DNA from: Thermoplasmata archaeon
Lineage (GTDB): Archaea > Thermoplasmatota > Thermoplasmata > Thermoplasmatales > Thermoplasmataceae
DNA length: 7,657 bases
Assembly (NCBI GenBank): GCA_021806355.1
Contig: JAJZXT010000023.1
Span: 1-7,657 of the forward strand
Direction: 5' to 3'
Of the stretch, positions 6,220 to 7,657 are shown piece by piece. A model generated the notes under the pieces. That model did not search any database and was not told the origin of the DNA. It worked only from the letters and a program-made list of their open reading frames with translations. A program made the position numbers and the translations under genes. Numbering within the stretch: position 1 is the first letter of the stretch; every line of letters starts with the position of its first letter.

Positions 6220-7245
6220 CTATTCTCCAAGATTCTTGATTCCGCTTCCCGTTAGGATTAAAAGGGAAGTCTTATCTTTTCCCATTTTTTTATAGGCAGC
6301 AAAAGTGGTTGCAGAACTAAATTCAGCATAGATTCCCAATTCCATAAGAGATTGCCTTGATTCCATTATCTCATGGTCAGAAACGGTCACTGCTTTTCCG
6401 TATGATTTCAATTTAGAAACCATTTCGCCCAGGTGTGGGGAGTTTACAGTCACGAGTGCATCTGCAATAGATCTGCCGTAAGCTCGTCCCATTATGCCAT
6501 TCAGCCTGTCATAAAGGGGACTTATGGACTCTGGCTGAACTGCTATTATCTCGGGAATTTCACTTATCTCTCCGGAAGTTCTTAAGTGCTCCAGCCCAGA
6601 GATTAATCCTAGAAGTAATGTGCCAGCAGATATGGGAATAAATATTCTCTCTGGCATTTTCTCGTTTTGCATGAATATCTCGTAAGCAAGAGATCTAATT
6701 CCATCTATGAATTCTGGCATGTACGCATGGCCAAGATACGTTCCCTCTGCCGCCAGTGCCTGCTTGTAAAGATCCTCCCTTGTTCCATTGACCTTTATTA
6801 CGTCTGCACCGTATGAATAAATCTGGTCAAGTTTTATCCTGTTTGAATTTGCGGAAACAAAAATTCTGGGCTTAAAATTGCACATTTTTGAAAAAAGTGA
6901 AAAAGATGCCCCCGCGTTTCCCGATGAATCTTCGTTAACAACTGAACCCTCTGGCAAAAGATTATCTGAAACGATATGGGAAAATAGCGAAACCATCCCC
7001 CGATCCTTGTATGATAAGCTTGGTGTAAAATAATCCAGCTTCATCCAGAGTTTCTGGAACTTATGAACTGGCGTATTGAATTCAGGATCCATTACCCATT
7101 TATCTATATAAGGGAAATTTTCCTTCATGGCATCGTGGTATTTCCAATCCACTCTTAAATAAAAATTATGGCCACAACTGTGGCATACGTGCTCTAATTT
7201 GGTTCTCGGTTTTTTGCAGTTGCTACATTCAATTATAGGTTGCAT
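6220..7245 (-). CDS. Threonine synthase-like PLP-dependent enzyme
   Basis: The product is 341 residues of fold-type II PLP enzyme. The N-terminus has a zinc-ribbon-like C7xxC10...C21xxC24, as in archaeal threonine synthases. LSYKDRGM (77-84) carries the predicted Schiff-base Lys80; the usual sequence is GSFKDRG. SSGNAGAS (108-115) is the cofactor-contacting Asn loop, ISAGTLLLG (205-213) corresponds to the phosphate-binding glycine loop, and LTGSGIKN (331-338) matches the C-terminal TGxGxK motif. Threonine synthase makes threonine from O-phosphohomoserine in the cytoplasm, but the altered loops (PSLSYK, ISAGT) mean a paralogue with another beta-replacement substrate is possible, so no symbol is given. 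ATG at 7245 follows the EF-2 stop by 9 bases and lacks a Shine-Dalgarno, suggesting reinitiation after EF-2. Its stop lies 6 bases from the converging OsmC stop. Confidence 0.8.
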   Translation of the reverse strand: MQPIIECSNCKKPRTKLEHVCHSCGHNFYLRVDWKYHDAMKENFPYIDKWVMDPEFNTPVHKFQKLWMKLDYFTPSLSYKDRGMVSLFSHIVSDNLLPEGSVVNEDSSGNAGASFSLFSKMCNFKPRIFVSANSNRIKLDQIYSYGADVIKVNGTREDLYKQALAAEGTYLGHAYMPEFIDGIRSLAYEIFMQNEKMPERIFIPISAGTLLLGLISGLEHLRTSGEISEIPEIIAVQPESISPLYDRLNGIMGRAYGRSIADALVTVNSPHLGEMVSKLKSYGKAVTVSDHEIMESRQSLMELGIYAEFSSATTFAAYKKMGKDKTSLLILTGSGIKNLGE

Positions 7246-7254
7246 CAGAAAAGA

Positions 7255-7657
7255 TTAGAGTGATGAGTAATAGTTCTCATCATATGGCTCTGGCTTTAAT
7301 CCTTTTCTTGTCCTTATCTTGGATACAATCTCGCTCTGCAATTCGTAAGGAACTTTCTGGTATCCCTCGTTTTCTGAGCTCCACAGAACCTTTCCTCCTG
7401 TGGCGCTCCTGATTGCAGATGCAAATCCAAACATCCCGGATACAGGTATTTTCGAAATGATCACAATATCGTCTCCTTCGGTGTTCATTTCATCAACTAC
7501 TCCTCTTCTCTGCTGGATTTCATTTGTAACTGAGCCCATGATGTCCTGAGGTACGTTTATGTAAACTCTCTGAACTGGCTCAAGCAATACCCTCTTTCCC
7601 TTACATATTGCACCGTATATTGAGTTTCTTCCTGCTGGTATTACCTGTGCAGGACCT
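7255..7657 (-). CDS. fusA: Archaeal translation elongation factor 2, C-terminal part
   Basis: The frame is open to the right window edge and gives the last 133 residues. It begins at GPAQVIPAG, directly after the family's AIHR segment, so the diphthamide-modified His lies about two codons outside the window. VLLEPVQRVYINVPQD and IMGSVTNEIQQRRG are domain IV/V junction motifs. MFGFASAIRSATGG and KIRTRKGLKPEP are the conserved C-terminal signatures of archaeal EF-2, the GTPase that translocates tRNA and mRNA on the ribosome. The C-terminus (YDENYYSSL) is the usual short tail. The GTPase domain and start are not in the window. The threonine synthase-like gene follows after 9 bases. Confidence 0.95.
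   Translation of the reverse strand, partial: GPAQVIPAGRNSIYGAICKGKRVLLEPVQRVYINVPQDIMGSVTNEIQQRRGVVDEMNTEGDDIVIISKIPVSGMFGFASAIRSATGGKVLWSSENEGYQKVPYELQSEIVSKIRTRKGLKPEPYDENYYSSL

Noticed and set aside
6048..6230. Minus-strand frame of 60 codons
   Set aside because: Antisense to the OsmC gene and crossing its stop.
1..7657. CRISPR array, tRNA, rRNA or insertion sequence
   Set aside because: I saw no regularly spaced repeats, tRNA-like fold, rRNA sequence, transposase motif or terminal inverted repeats.

Overview
The window looks archaeal, most likely from the order Thermoplasmatales (thermoacidophilic euryarchaea). The evidence is an archaeal elongation factor 2 C-terminus, an archaeal TATA promoter that places transcription start on an ATG, GGTG-type Shine-Dalgarno sites in front of downstream genes, and a secreted beta-propeller protein ending in the ETG...LPNGTYSY surface repeat I associate with that group. 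The sequence is AT-rich. The order-level assignment is inference.

Layout. (1) Positions 1-3550, minus strand: a probable two-gene operon for secreted proteins. The first gene (3550 to 2234) has a TATA box set for a leaderless transcript and encodes a Cys-rich exported protein resembling the acid-active G1 glutamic peptidases (eqolisins). After 33 bases, a second gene (2200 to beyond position 1) with a strong Shine-Dalgarno encodes a large surface beta-propeller protein cut by the window edge. (2) Positions 3590-4138: about 550 bases with no convincing gene. (3) Positions 4150-6213, plus strand: a tight three-gene operon of a flavoprotein related to sulfide:quinone oxidoreductase (SQR) with degraded signature motifs, a DUF1641 protein, and an OsmC-family protein. 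Two of its starts are non-ATG: TTG for the first gene and apparently CTG for the third. (4) Positions 6220-7657, minus strand: a threonine synthase-like PLP enzyme downstream of the C-terminal part of aEF-2. Regions 3 and 4 converge with only 6 bases between stop codons.

How they work together. The minus-strand pair probably acts outside the cell in acid, as a hydrolase-like protein plus a glycan- or peptide-facing surface protein. The plus-strand trio suggests sulfur or thiol redox chemistry: SQR-like flavoproteins and DUF1641 proteins are common neighbours, and OsmC proteins use a Cys pair. Here the flavoprotein lacks the redox cysteines, so its role is uncertain. The EF-2/PLP-enzyme pair is housekeeping translation next to an amino-acid enzyme. 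The most unusual items are the G1-like protein with its secreted partner, the degenerate SQR paralogue, and the CTG start of the OsmC gene.
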